From contig JBDKTO010000043.1 in NCBI GenBank assembly GCA_039680175.1, forward strand, positions 24,339-88,338: a DNA stretch of 64,000 nt, in the 5' to 3' direction. Below are positions 24,888 through 35,300 of the stretch, piece by piece (position 1 is the stretch's first letter; the number at the start of each line of letters is the position of its first letter). The notes below the pieces were generated by a model, which saw only the letters and a program-made list of their open reading frames with translations, was not told where the DNA came from and made no database searches. The DNA is from Veillonellales bacterium (GTDB lineage Bacteria; Bacillota; Negativicutes; JAAYSF01). The position numbers and the translations under genes were made by a program.

Positions 24888-26059
24888 AAAAAACCTGCGC
24901 ACTCCTGCTGCTGCTGCTGCTGGCTATGTCCACTGCCGGCTGCTGGAACCGCCGGGAGCTGAATACCCTGGGAATCATCGGTATGGCAGGCGTAGATAAG
25001 GACAGCAACGGCCTCAAAACCACCTTTGAAGTCATTAAGCCCGAAAAAACCGGCAAAGGGGGCAACGGTGAAAATGTCAAGAGTCCGGTCAAGTATGTGC
25101 AAGCGACCGGGAGTACGGTCATCGAAACATTTCGGAACGCAACGACGCGGTTTGACCGAAGACTGTTCGTTTCCCACGCCAAAGCATTTTTGTTCAACGA
25201 AGAGCTTGCCAAAAACGGGCTGGCTGAACACCTGGATATGATTTTGCGCGACCATGAGCTGCGGCTTTCCATGCATTTGATCATTGTAAAAGACGCTTCG
25301 GCTGCCGATGTCATGGGCGTTGCCAGCGGCATCAACACGATTCCTTCCAGCTATGTTGACGACTTATTGAAGGAATATAAACCCCATTCAAAAGGTGTGG
25401 ACAGCCGGGTTATTGATTTTTTAAAAGCATATTACAGTAAAGGGGTAAACCCGGTTGTTACTGTACTGCAAAAAGTAAAAAAAGCTAAAATTGGCGCGGG
25501 AGAAAGCAATGATGAATACGAATTAAGCAGCGAAGGGGCGGCTGTGTTTTTAAAAGACAGGCTCGTCGGCTATCTGGACGGTCCGGAAACAAGAGGCTAT
25601 AACTGGGTAGTCGGCAAAGTGGCAAGCGGTATTGTCACCTCCCCTAACCCGGTTATTCCCGGTATGAACTCCGTTGAAATTTTGCAGGCCAGAAGCAACA
25701 ACGATGTAGAAATTACGGACGATCATATCAAGCTTAAAGTGAAAATTCAAATGACCGGCATGCTGGATGAAACCACCCAAAAAGCCGGATCATTAGAGCC
25801 CGTGGAAGTCATGCCATTGCTGGAACAAGCCACAGCCGACGTCATTAAGCAGGAAGTGGAGCATACTCTGCAAAAAACGCAGACAGAATATAAGTCGGAT
25901 ATTTTTGGTTTTGGGCAGCTTGTCCACCAAAAATACCCCCGGGAGTGGAAAAACATGCAGGATAATTGGGACGAATTATTCTCCCAGGCAACCGTTGAAG
26001 TGGAAACCGAGGTAGAAATTATAAAAGAAGGAAAATCGCTATTCCCTGCTAAAGAATAA
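24875..26059 (+). CDS. gerKC: Spore germination receptor C subunit, lipoprotein (GerKC family)
   Basis: A 394-residue precursor whose signal peptide ends in a lipobox (MSTAGC, Cys23), followed by WNRRELNTLGIIGMAGVDKD, the conserved start of mature GerAC/GerKC proteins (Ger_C domains to the end). I chose ATG at 24875, 13 bases inside the end of gerKA, because it gives a normal lipoprotein signal and GGGAGAA precedes it. The lipoprotein sits on the outer face of the inner spore membrane and completes the receptor with GerKA and GerKB. Confidence 0.94.
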   Translation: MAILKKTCALLLLLLLAMSTAGCWNRRELNTLGIIGMAGVDKDSNGLKTTFEVIKPEKTGKGGNGENVKSPVKYVQATGSTVIETFRNATTRFDRRLFVSHAKAFLFNEELAKNGLAEHLDMILRDHELRLSMHLIIVKDASAADVMGVASGINTIPSSYVDDLLKEYKPHSKGVDSRVIDFLKAYYSKGVNPVVTVLQKVKKAKIGAGESNDEYELSSEGAAVFLKDRLVGYLDGPETRGYNWVVGKVASGIVTSPNPVIPGMNSVEILQARSNNDVEITDDHIKLKVKIQMTGMLDETTQKAGSLEPVEVMPLLEQATADVIKQEVEHTLQKTQTEYKSDIFGFGQLVHQKYPREWKNMQDNWDELFSQATVEVETEVEIIKEGKSLFPAKE

Positions 26060-26077
26060 AAGGGAGATAATAATTCA

Positions 26078-27178
26078 ATGACAAACCCGGATAAAATATC
26101 ACCCATCCAAATCATACTTTTACTGAGCATCTCCCGCATATCCATCGTGCTCTTATGGTTTCATGTATCCAACCAGGATGTATGGATCACCGAAATTCTC
26201 GCGTTGTTTTATGTGGCTGTCTTCTGTGCCCCTTTGCTCTTTTTACAGAAGCAGTTTACCAATTTGACTCTAATCGAATATTTACCAATCCTAACCGGTA
26301 AATTAGCCGGTAAAATTTTGGGATTATTTTATGTTGGTTACTTTCTATTTGTTCTCATTATGGTTTTATCCTTATTTGATAATATTCTCAGGCCAATTAA
26401 TTTCCCTGAAACTCCGGATTATGCCATCCTGTCCCTGGCTTTAATCACCTGTAGTTACGGTGCATTTAAGGGCCTGGAATGCATCGCCCGAACCGCAGAA
26501 ATCTTTACTTCGCTGATTTTGGTCACAATTGTTTTTTATACCATACTCCAAATTCCGGATATGCATTTCAAAGTCTTTCTGCCGGTATTAGCGGATTCCA
26601 CTTTTGCGGAGATCAACTCTCTTGCCTTTAAAACCGCTGCCGGAATACACGAAATTGTATTTCTGGCTATGCTGGCGCCGTCTATTAATAAAAAAGTAAG
26701 TATAAATAGAGTTTTTTTCTGGTCAGTGATCGTAATTACCGTATTTTCCCTCATTATTATAGTACCAACAATAGCCGGTTTGGGCGTGGAGCTCTCCAAA
26801 AAAACCTTTGACCCCTATTATTTGTTTATTAAACAAATTAATATCTATGATTTTATCACCCGTATTGAATTTCTTATGGTCGCCGCCTGGAATATCGGGA
26901 TGTTTTTGAAAATTTCATTTATGCTGTACTTGGCAACACTGGGTTTTGTACAGGCCGGAGAATTAAAAACCCGTAATGCTTTCATTATTCCCATGGCTGC
27001 AGGAGTGTTCCTTATTGCTTTAAAAACGAACATCCTCAAATCCGTAACCGTCTTTACTATCATTGAGCGTTACGTACCGTATATCAACTTAGTGTTTATC
27101 TTTGGTATTCCCGTAGTTATGCTGATTATGTTTTTCCTGAAAAAAGCTATGAAGGTTAAAAGGAACTGCAATGGTTAA
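26078..27178 (+). CDS. gerKB: Spore germination receptor B subunit, APC-fold permease (GerKB family)
   Basis: A 366-residue membrane protein with ten hydrophobic segments, belonging to the spore germination branch of the APC superfamily. It starts ISPIQIILLLSISRISIVLL and is preceded by AAGGGAG 18 bases after the gerKC stop. In Bacillus the B subunit carries most of the germinant specificity. The last eight bases overlap a further short frame. No spore-specific promoter could be fixed by eye. Confidence 0.94.
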   Translation: MTNPDKISPIQIILLLSISRISIVLLWFHVSNQDVWITEILALFYVAVFCAPLLFLQKQFTNLTLIEYLPILTGKLAGKILGLFYVGYFLFVLIMVLSLFDNILRPINFPETPDYAILSLALITCSYGAFKGLECIARTAEIFTSLILVTIVFYTILQIPDMHFKVFLPVLADSTFAEINSLAFKTAAGIHEIVFLAMLAPSINKKVSINRVFFWSVIVITVFSLIIIVPTIAGLGVELSKKTFDPYYLFIKQINIYDFITRIEFLMVAAWNIGMFLKISFMLYLATLGFVQAGELKTRNAFIIPMAAGVFLIALKTNILKSVTVFTIIERYVPYINLVFIFGIPVVMLIMFFLKKAMKVKRNCNG

Positions 27179-27335
27179 AATAGCAGCCAAAATCAAGCTG
27201 GCCTTTTTAAAAATCAATATCCTGTCCGGCACACGCCAGACAGTTTCATTCCTTAGGCCTTGGGCAAAAAAATACTGCCAGTGCAAGGCAGCAAATAAAA
27301 AAATAAAGGAATTGGAAGTTATCTGCAATGGTTAG
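27171..27335 (+). CDS. Possible small basic protein overlapping gerKB (54 aa)
   Basis: A 54-codon frame starting at ATG, eight bases inside the gerKB end, behind AAAAGGAACTGCA. It is rich in Lys and Ala with CQC near residue 41 and no transmembrane helix, so it does not resemble the two-helix D subunits known from some Bacillus ger operons. Translational coupling is possible. No family was recognised and it may be non-functional. Confidence 0.35.
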   Translation: MVKIAAKIKLAFLKINILSGTRQTVSFLRPWAKKYCQCKAANKKIKELEVICNG

Positions 27336-27691
27336 AAATGATCATGTTTTGACTGCGCAAAATATTTTCAAAACTTACAATTTTATTATAATATCATTTA
27401 AATTCACTGTCAACTGTATCGTACTGTAATTTTTTAATAAACTATCGTACTGATTCACAAAACAACTACCTTACAGCATATTGCCCCTTATCGCCCCATG
27501 ATCCCGCTTCCGGTTGTAAATAGCATGATTGTTAGTAACACCTGTTGAAAGAAAACGTTGAGCGTGATACCTAATTTTAGTGGCATTGTGCCGAAGTTTT
27601 CAATTTACGTGAATAATTCAGGTTATCTGTGTTACGTTGATGTTGCCAATCCCGTCCACAAAATATCTTGATTCATCATGCTCGTCTCCCT
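27336..27691. other. 356-bp convergent intergenic region, nothing assigned
   Basis: A/T-rich sequence between the ger operon and the minus-strand tpsB end. I see a short direct repeat (ATCGTACTG) around 27417 and 27446 and no clear terminator hairpin or gene. Confidence 0.5.
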
Positions 27692-29302
27692 TTATTTTAT
27701 ATTGGTTTGTAAAAAGAAATGAATCCGCGTTGTATCATGTTCTCTAGATGAATTAAGAGGAAATCCAACTACGACTTTTCCGAAAATATTCGGCGCACAA
27801 TTCAAAATCACACCAAAACCGGTACTGGTTAAATAGTCCCTGCTCTGCGCTCCATTGTCAAAACTATTATAGGTATAGCCATGGTCCATAAAAACCATTC
27901 CCTTTATTTGTTGAGAAAATTGCAGCGGAAAATCATACTCTAAGCCGGCATAATAACCTTGGTCACCACTTAACATTCCTTCGGTAAATCCTTTTACCGA
28001 TGACATACCGCCCAGGGAAAACTGTTCCGTAGACGGCAGCTTACTCTTATCGGTCATTTGGCCGGACAAACGCCAAATAAGACTCCGGTCATCCGCCAAC
28101 GCCTGCTGCCGGATCAGTGAAAGATTAAACCGCCAAAAGTTTCTGTCGTTATAGGCATCTTTTTTGGTGGCGGATATACCGGTAAAGCTATATTGGCTGT
28201 ACCAAACACCCTTAGCATCTATGGTGCGGATATTGCTGCCTATGGCAGCTGTTTTCACTTTTGTGTCCAGTAAAGTGTTGCCGAAAAAATCGGTACTGGA
28301 ATCCTTCCAGTGCAGTTCGCCGTAGCCTTCCACTTTTCGCCTGGCTTCCACAATAAAAGGATGGGTGATACTCAGTCCCACATCGGTGGAATCGGCTGCG
28401 ATATCCATGCTTTGGTAGGGGCCAGATATAATATCCGTCTGATTTTTACTATAACTGACACCCATTCTGGTACCAAAGCTGTCCACCGGGATCGTATAAG
28501 AAATTGACCCTCCCGTTGTACCCCTTGTCCAGGTCGGATTAATGACCAAAGACTCCCGGTTGCCAAACAGGCTATTATTTGCTATAACCATGCCGGTGCG
28601 GTAAAGACCGCTTTCACTTCTTCCCCCATTGTCGGTAAAGAGCGTGGTCTGCCATTCTTCCGGTTCTTGCAAGCGTAATATACAATCGGTTGTTCCCACT
28701 TCTTTGCCGGGTCTCAGTTCTGCTCTCATGACGATATCGTTGGTGTTGTTAAAGTAAAAGATATCTTTTTGCAGTTGGTCCAATTTGACCAAATCACCGT
28801 TATGCAGTGAAATTCTGTCTTTAATATAAGAGCTTCTCGTATGCTGATTGCCTTCAAATAAAAATTTCCCAAAATGGCCTTCCACCAATTGAATTTTTAC
28901 GATTCCGTTCTCTATTTTTTGGGGAGGTAAAATAGCTTTGGCGGTAATATAGCTTTTAGTTTTATACAGTTCGTTAATCGCAGCTACTGCCTGATATAAA
29001 TCTTTCAGTTCCAGCTCCTGACCTTCATATTTGGCTGTTACCGTCCTAATTTCTTCTGCTGTCAATATTTCCGATTTGTTGGTTATGATTTTACTGACGG
29101 TAATTTTTACGCTGCCCTGCTGGTGCTGCTCTGTTTCGATTGTGGTCTTATTGACCACATTATCCTGATTCGGCACAACTTTTTCCTGATACAATTCTTT
29201 TTCTTTTTTATTGAACTCTCCCGTACCTGCGTCAGACACCGCTGCCTGGCAGGTGCTGCTGAAGTATAATGCGGCCAGCGCTAAAAGCAGTGTTTTCTTC
29301 AG
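27692..29302 (-). CDS. TpsB outer-membrane transporter of two-partner secretion (FhaC/ShlB family)
   Basis: A 536-residue precursor. The mature N-terminus is charged and includes the POTRA-2/ShlB-type domain (about residues 70-180, SKIITNKSEILTAEEI, AKAILPPQKIENGIVKIQLVEG as AKAILPPQ and GIVKIQLVEG). The C-terminal 330 residues form a beta-barrel with the TpsB motifs SLGGMSSVKGF and a final strand ending in aromatic-rich FFLQTNIK. The nearest GTG start would lack a signal peptide. Extending upstream to a CTG at 29302 yields LKKTLLLALAALYFSS...CQA and an AGGAGGTGA six bases before it, so CTG is the likely start. It exports the giant TpsA encoded just upstream and implies an outer membrane. Confidence 0.9.
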   Translation of the reverse strand: MKKTLLLALAALYFSSTCQAAVSDAGTGEFNKKEKELYQEKVVPNQDNVVNKTTIETEQHQQGSVKITVSKIITNKSEILTAEEIRTVTAKYEGQELELKDLYQAVAAINELYKTKSYITAKAILPPQKIENGIVKIQLVEGHFGKFLFEGNQHTRSSYIKDRISLHNGDLVKLDQLQKDIFYFNNTNDIVMRAELRPGKEVGTTDCILRLQEPEEWQTTLFTDNGGRSESGLYRTGMVIANNSLFGNRESLVINPTWTRGTTGGSISYTIPVDSFGTRMGVSYSKNQTDIISGPYQSMDIAADSTDVGLSITHPFIVEARRKVEGYGELHWKDSSTDFFGNTLLDTKVKTAAIGSNIRTIDAKGVWYSQYSFTGISATKKDAYNDRNFWRFNLSLIRQQALADDRSLIWRLSGQMTDKSKLPSTEQFSLGGMSSVKGFTEGMLSGDQGYYAGLEYDFPLQFSQQIKGMVFMDHGYTYNSFDNGAQSRDYLTSTGFGVILNCAPNIFGKVVVGFPLNSSREHDTTRIHFFLQTNIK

Positions 29303-29385
29303 TATTCTTCACCTCCTTCATATGGGCTTAACCCGATTAAGTGCATGGCAATATCATGTCTTTTCTGCTAAAGTTTATTGCAACG

Positions 29386-32300
29386 TTACTGATTATTGAC
29401 AATCTCTATATCCGTATCCTTTCCGACTGAAACCAAACTTAAATCATCAGCAATATAGACCTGTGGAACGTTCCTCATGACAATACCGTCTATACCGGAA
29501 ATCAGGGTTAAGTTATTGGTCAGTTCATGGCTGAGGTCGCTGCCTTTTAACTGATAAAAATTAAACCAGTTATTTTTATTCCCTGCCGTCATACTATGTG
29601 CCGAATATGTCAGCTCATCCTCCGCCAGGTCGGATATTCGTGCAAGTAATTCTTTCCGGCTGTTGTCAGTCTCCTGCAAATAGACGGAACCGCTCTGTCC
29701 GCCGGATAACGCACTGAGGTTACGGTCGGCATCCACATATACCGGCGATTTATGGGTGAGCTGAAAACCTGTCAGCGAAAAGCCTTGGGCGGCAATCGTA
29801 TCAGGCACCTTCAGCTGACCGTTCTCCATGGTAAAACTAAAGGTGACCGTCCGCCCGTCCTTATTGGCAGCAACGCCCAGGATATCGCCCGGCGATTTTG
29901 CCAGCACCAGCGCCGCTTTCTGCTCCTGCGTCAGTCCGTTTTTTAAATCGGTCAGGGTAATAAACATAGAACTGCTATCCCTGCCGACATTACGCCCGGC
30001 GGTAATGGTCACATTACGGCCAACAATATTAGGAACAATACGACTTACCTGCGTGCCGGAAGAAGCCTGTAAAGCCTCGCAGCTGATCGCCCCTGTCAAC
30101 GCATTTTCCGTCCAGACCGCATTCGCAGTCAGTTTTGCCCTTTGTTCAGCAGAAGCCGTATAGGCAAAATTGCCGTCATAAGCTGTAAGTACATTCTCCA
30201 CGTTAACAGGCTTCACTGAAGCTTCGCCGCTGCTATCCGGAAGGCCTCCGGCTTCGGCAATGCCAAGATACGTGCGGGCCGTCTGGAACAAACCGTTGGC
30301 ATATACTTGAATTTGCTCATTTGTCGGTACGGCTGTATTGAGCGCCTGGGACGCAGCCGGCTTTAAGGCGGCGATACCGGCGTCGCTGAGTGTAAGCACA
30401 CCGTCGCTGACCGAACCATAGCCGCGCAGCTTCCAGTACTGGTGATAATATCTGTTAACCACGTTCTGGAAATTTACCACCGATGTATCGGTAGGTTGGC
30501 CTGTTTCGGCGCCGTCTTCGGCCCTCAGCCCCAAATTCTTCCAAAGCTGTTCCGCCTGATCGGCGGGCAGCGACTGACCGGCAATCTGCCCGTCGGCATT
30601 ATAAAGGGTACCGTCAGGCACATCAATATAGACACTGCCGCCGGATGTCGATTTAATTTGCCCGATCAGCAAATCCCCGTTGGTTTCCCTGATGCCGATA
30701 TCGTCCGGCGCACTGATATTCGCAATACCGTCGGCAGTGCCGCCGTTGGCTAATTTTGTTTCATGGGTGCCTATTGCCAGCGGCGATATACCGGAACCGA
30801 CGCTGCCGGCAGTCGTATTGAGAGTAATATTGCCGGCTTGGATATTAGTTTTGTAATCCTGGTTGGCGGTAAGCGAGCCGGCGGCGTTAATGACCACATC
30901 TCCGTAATCATTGACCAGTGTTCCATTTTTTGAAGTGGAAGTAACCGCCGACACCTGATCAATCACCGCACCGAAATCCAGGTTGAGATACACACCATCG
31001 CTGCCGGCATTTACCAATAATTCTCCGCCGTTGGTCAAGGCGGCGGCAAATGGCTGTGCGGCGCTGCCGATGCCTCTGTCCGGCGAATTCAGCGTAAGAT
31101 TATGGGTCAGCACTGCAGCCGCCGCTGTTTCCCTGATACCGCCGCTGCTCACCGTAACAGTTGTATCACCGCTGGGATTGGTAATTTTGCCGGCAAGGGT
31201 CACCGGCGCATTGGAAGTCACATTAACAACCCCTCTGGTCTTGCCGGAAAAACCAATAGCAATAGGATTGTCGGCTTTAGCCGTCATCGTCATCGTGATA
31301 GATGCAGCAGTGGGAAAATAATAAGACCAGTCTGTCGTATGTTTCAGACCATAACTGCTATGATACGTAACTATTTCGCGGCCTTCGTAACAATCATAAT
31401 CAGCGGTAATTTCCTGCTGAAACGCGGGCGCATCTTTAGCCCGGACAATCAAGTGTCCCTGGGGATTTGTACTCAGACCCCCACCATGATAGCTCCCCGG
31501 CAGAGCGCCGATAGCTTTTTGCGGCTGTACGACATAGTACCATGGATCATTCGGCTGTCCGCCAGGATATGAAAACGTCCAGTTTCCAATCTTAAACTCA
31601 CTTCCATAAGATACATCACGTGTTAACATTGCCTCTCTCTGCCACTGCCAGGCAATACCGCCGTAGGGATTAAAGGCAGCCGACGACGAACTGCCGGAGC
31701 TGATCTTGGTCAGGCCGTCCAAATTATTTATGTTTGCCAGCTTGTTCATATCACGGGCATAGGCGCCGCTATACACGCTCATGCCCGTGCCGGGCACATA
31801 ATAATACAGCTTCTGTGTATTGGTCAGCGAATCGTTAATCACCACACTGCCGGTTGCCGAAGTGGTATTGCCGGTGTTAACGCTTTGTATTTCCAGCGGT
31901 ATGCCGGTTTCATTCTTAACGGTAACTTCGCCCTGGCCGCAGTTGACCTGAAGTTTCCCCATGGTATTCGTGCTGATAACGGCGCCGTTCAGGATAATGG
32001 AAGCATTGCTGCCCGAAGCGGACAAATTGTCCTGCAGTATGATTTTATTCCTGTCAAAATCGTACTTGGCGCTGATCAAAGAATCACCCCGGTTCACCGT
32101 ATATCCCAGTCCCGGATAAATGTCCATTGTGCCATGTTCTCCGTCTTTACGCCAAGTTTTCAAAATACCGCCTACCACTGAACTTAATACCAACGACCAA
32201 TCGGGATCGGCATTTCCGGCGCTTATCGTACTGTTGATATCGATATATTTGGCGTTAATCAGCACATTTTGCGCTTCAATGCCCTTTGGCGTACTGCTGC

Positions 32301-35300
32301 TGCTTGCGCCTGCATCAGGATAGCTCTGCACCGTTTTCGTCAGATCCTTCACCGGAATGACCGGAAACCACATATTGTCATACTTATTTCTTTTTTTACC
32401 GGTGGCAATGGAATACGCATCGCCGACCGGGCTTATACTTTTAGCTTCTTTCTTCGTAGTAAAATCAACTTTCCCCACGCCGGCAAGTCCCTTGCCTAAA
32501 AATACATAGCTGACCTCACGGGATTTACCGAACTGGCTCAGCAGTTCTTCCATCAAGTCAGTATTGGTTTTACACGAGCCATCCCGGTTAAAAGCATAAT
32601 TGGCCACATAAACAATAGCCCCATCGGCGCTTGGCGTACCGTCGACCGCCGGATCGCCCCCCGGCCAGATCATCGAATTCTCCCACCGGGAATACGGATT
32701 TTCCCCCCCGCTGGAATAATAACCGTCCGGCAGGCTCACCACAAACGAGCCCTGGGGCGCGACAATAGTAACCGTCTCTCCCAAAACGCTGGCCGCTTGT
32801 CCCACGCAGCCGCTGTTATTGATAATGGATATGGAACCGCCCAGATTTTCAACGTCGCCGGCCAGCAATATACCCGGCGCCTGCGTTGTATCCTTACTGG
32901 TATTTTCCACAATAATTTGGGGGCTTCGTTCCTTGCCGGCCGCATCCAGCCCCACCGTCTTAACAGTGCCATGGTACTTTGAACTGCCGGCGGCGCCGGT
33001 AAAGATCACCTCAGCCCCCGGCTGATTGGGTATCTCCATAGCCCCCATAATCAATGTGTCGTTACTGTTATTCTCAATCTCAATCTTGGGAGCCCCGTAA
33101 GAGGTGAGACTGCCTGTACCGTCTTCATCAAAAGTATCGGCATTGACCTTGATCGTGCCGCCGGCGGCAAACATTGGGCCCAGTATATAAGTCGGCGCAT
33201 TTCCCTTCATTCCGCTTAACAGTACATTGGCGGTTGCTGCATCGTAATGCGTCGTGATATAGCTCTTTAAATCATACTGAGGCTCATAATCCCAGCTCAC
33301 ATCGGCACTGTCACTGTTTTTGCTTAGCTTCCCGTCTTTATCAATCGTAATCTGCAGATTGTGGTATATGCCGGCGGAAATATCGCCCTTTTGCGTTACC
33401 TTCGCCGATTTCGACGTCGACTTGTCGCTGTTGCTTTGCGTAACCGCAATAAAACCCAGCTGATAGCCGTGGCCCGTACCGTCGGCCGCCGCCTCCGCAT
33501 CGCCGTAATACGCGCCGATGACGGTATTTTCGCCGCTCTTTATCGCCGCACCTTTCCCGATAGCAAGACTGGCATTGCTGGCCACTTTTGCGTCGGCATC
33601 AACCGCGGGAATGGCAATCACTCCGCTCACATAACCTTCGGCATTGGCCGTTCCCTGCACAAAGGTGCTGTCGGAGCCGTCGGGCGCGCTGCCGGCCGTA
33701 ATATTGACATTGCCGAACGCCAGGATACTGCTGTTATCAGCAATAGTCACCTCTTGGTCTGTTGTGAGATCTGTTGAAGCTTTGGCAACGCCTACGGCAG
33801 CAGTACCCCAGGTACTCACCTCCGACGCAGCGGCGGCTAAAGCGCTGGTGTAGCTGCCGATATCAATATTGCCCAGGCTGGTAAGCTGATCATTTTTCCC
33901 TGTCTTCACGTCATTTTTAAGAGTGGCCTTTATTTTTGAATTGGTACCGGCGCCGGCGGCCAGCAGGCCGCCTGTTTTTAAAACAACCTCATCCGTCACA
34001 TTTAAAATACTGTCGGCGACAATAGTAATCCTGCCGGGCACCAGAAAGGGATCCGTGCCGGAGGTAAGCGCAACATCATCGTCAAGTGCCGAGACGGCGG
34101 TACCAGAAATGGTGGTCTTGCTGACAGCGGCCGCCGCATTTAAAACACCGCCGCCGCCGGCCGAAACACTTTTCCCCGACTGCGCGGTCCCGAAGGAATT
34201 GACCGCCGTCTGGGTAATGGTGCCCCGGGACGTCAAGGTTGTGCCGCTGCCGATTTCGGTATTGACGCGCGATGCAAGATCATTGGTAACCGCAGCGCCG
34301 CTGCCGCCGACTACGGAAGCATTGGTCGAATCCGCCCTGCCAAAATATTTATGGGAATGTTCGGCGTCGATAACGATTGCTCCGGCTGTAATCCTGGCAT
34401 TTTTACCAATACCGGTAAAAGTGACGCTATCGCCGTTAATATCTGTAACCGCGGCGTTGCCGGCCGCAACCCCGTATGCGCCGGCTACGGCTTTGGCCTC
34501 ATTATCATCTGTGGCGTCAGCCGCGATGGTCAATAGACCGGTATCGGTCAACATAACGGCTCTGTCGCCCAAAAGGGCCATTGTTGACATTCCGTCGGTA
34601 AAAGCATCTGCCACAGCCCCGCTGGCTGCAAACAGTCCAATCCCTGCCGCGCCGGTGGCATCGGCCTGCTGCGCGCTGTTATTCGTCGCCAGTATGGAGA
34701 CATTTCCGGCCGGCAAAGTAACGTCTGTTCCTGTCTGAGCCAAAACCTTTGTGGTATTATGAGCGACAGACTGCGCGCCGTAACCGGCAGCCAGCAGCCC
34801 TCCGGCCGTGCCGGTGGCCGCCGCGCTGACCAGCTTATCTTTGTCGCTAAGCGGCGCACTTTTGGCCTCAATATCCAACTGCTGATATTTTTGAAATACG
34901 GAGCTGGCGGAAACACTGGCCGTAACGCCGTCTTCCCGGTAAGCGTTGCTGATAACCGCGCCGGCCACAGCGGCCCCGCCGCTTGCCCCCCAGCCTTCGG
35001 TACTGACGGTGCCGGTATCGGTGGCCGTAACGGAAACTTTGCTGTCCGTGCTGTCATTGCCGGTAAAAGTACCCCCCGCCGAAGCGGTAACGGTATTGAT
35101 CACATGAGCGTCGGCCACCGCCGCTCCCAAACCGACAAATCCCAGCGTACCGGCATAGCTTTTGATCTGGGCCGCCGGATTTTTCCCATCTTTTTCAGCA
35201 GCGTCAACTTCGACGTCCGGTGAAGTCACCGTGGAAGTATCAATGACCGCCGCCACATTATCATAGATACGCGTATAGCCCACGGCTCCTCCCACGCCAC

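Noticed and set aside
33923..34738. Long open frames on the plus strand opposite tpsA, including a 271-codon one
   Set aside because: They are antisense shadows of the repetitive, Ala/Gly/Thr-rich tpsA gene; protein character is Pro/Ala/Ser low complexity and no ribosome sites are present.
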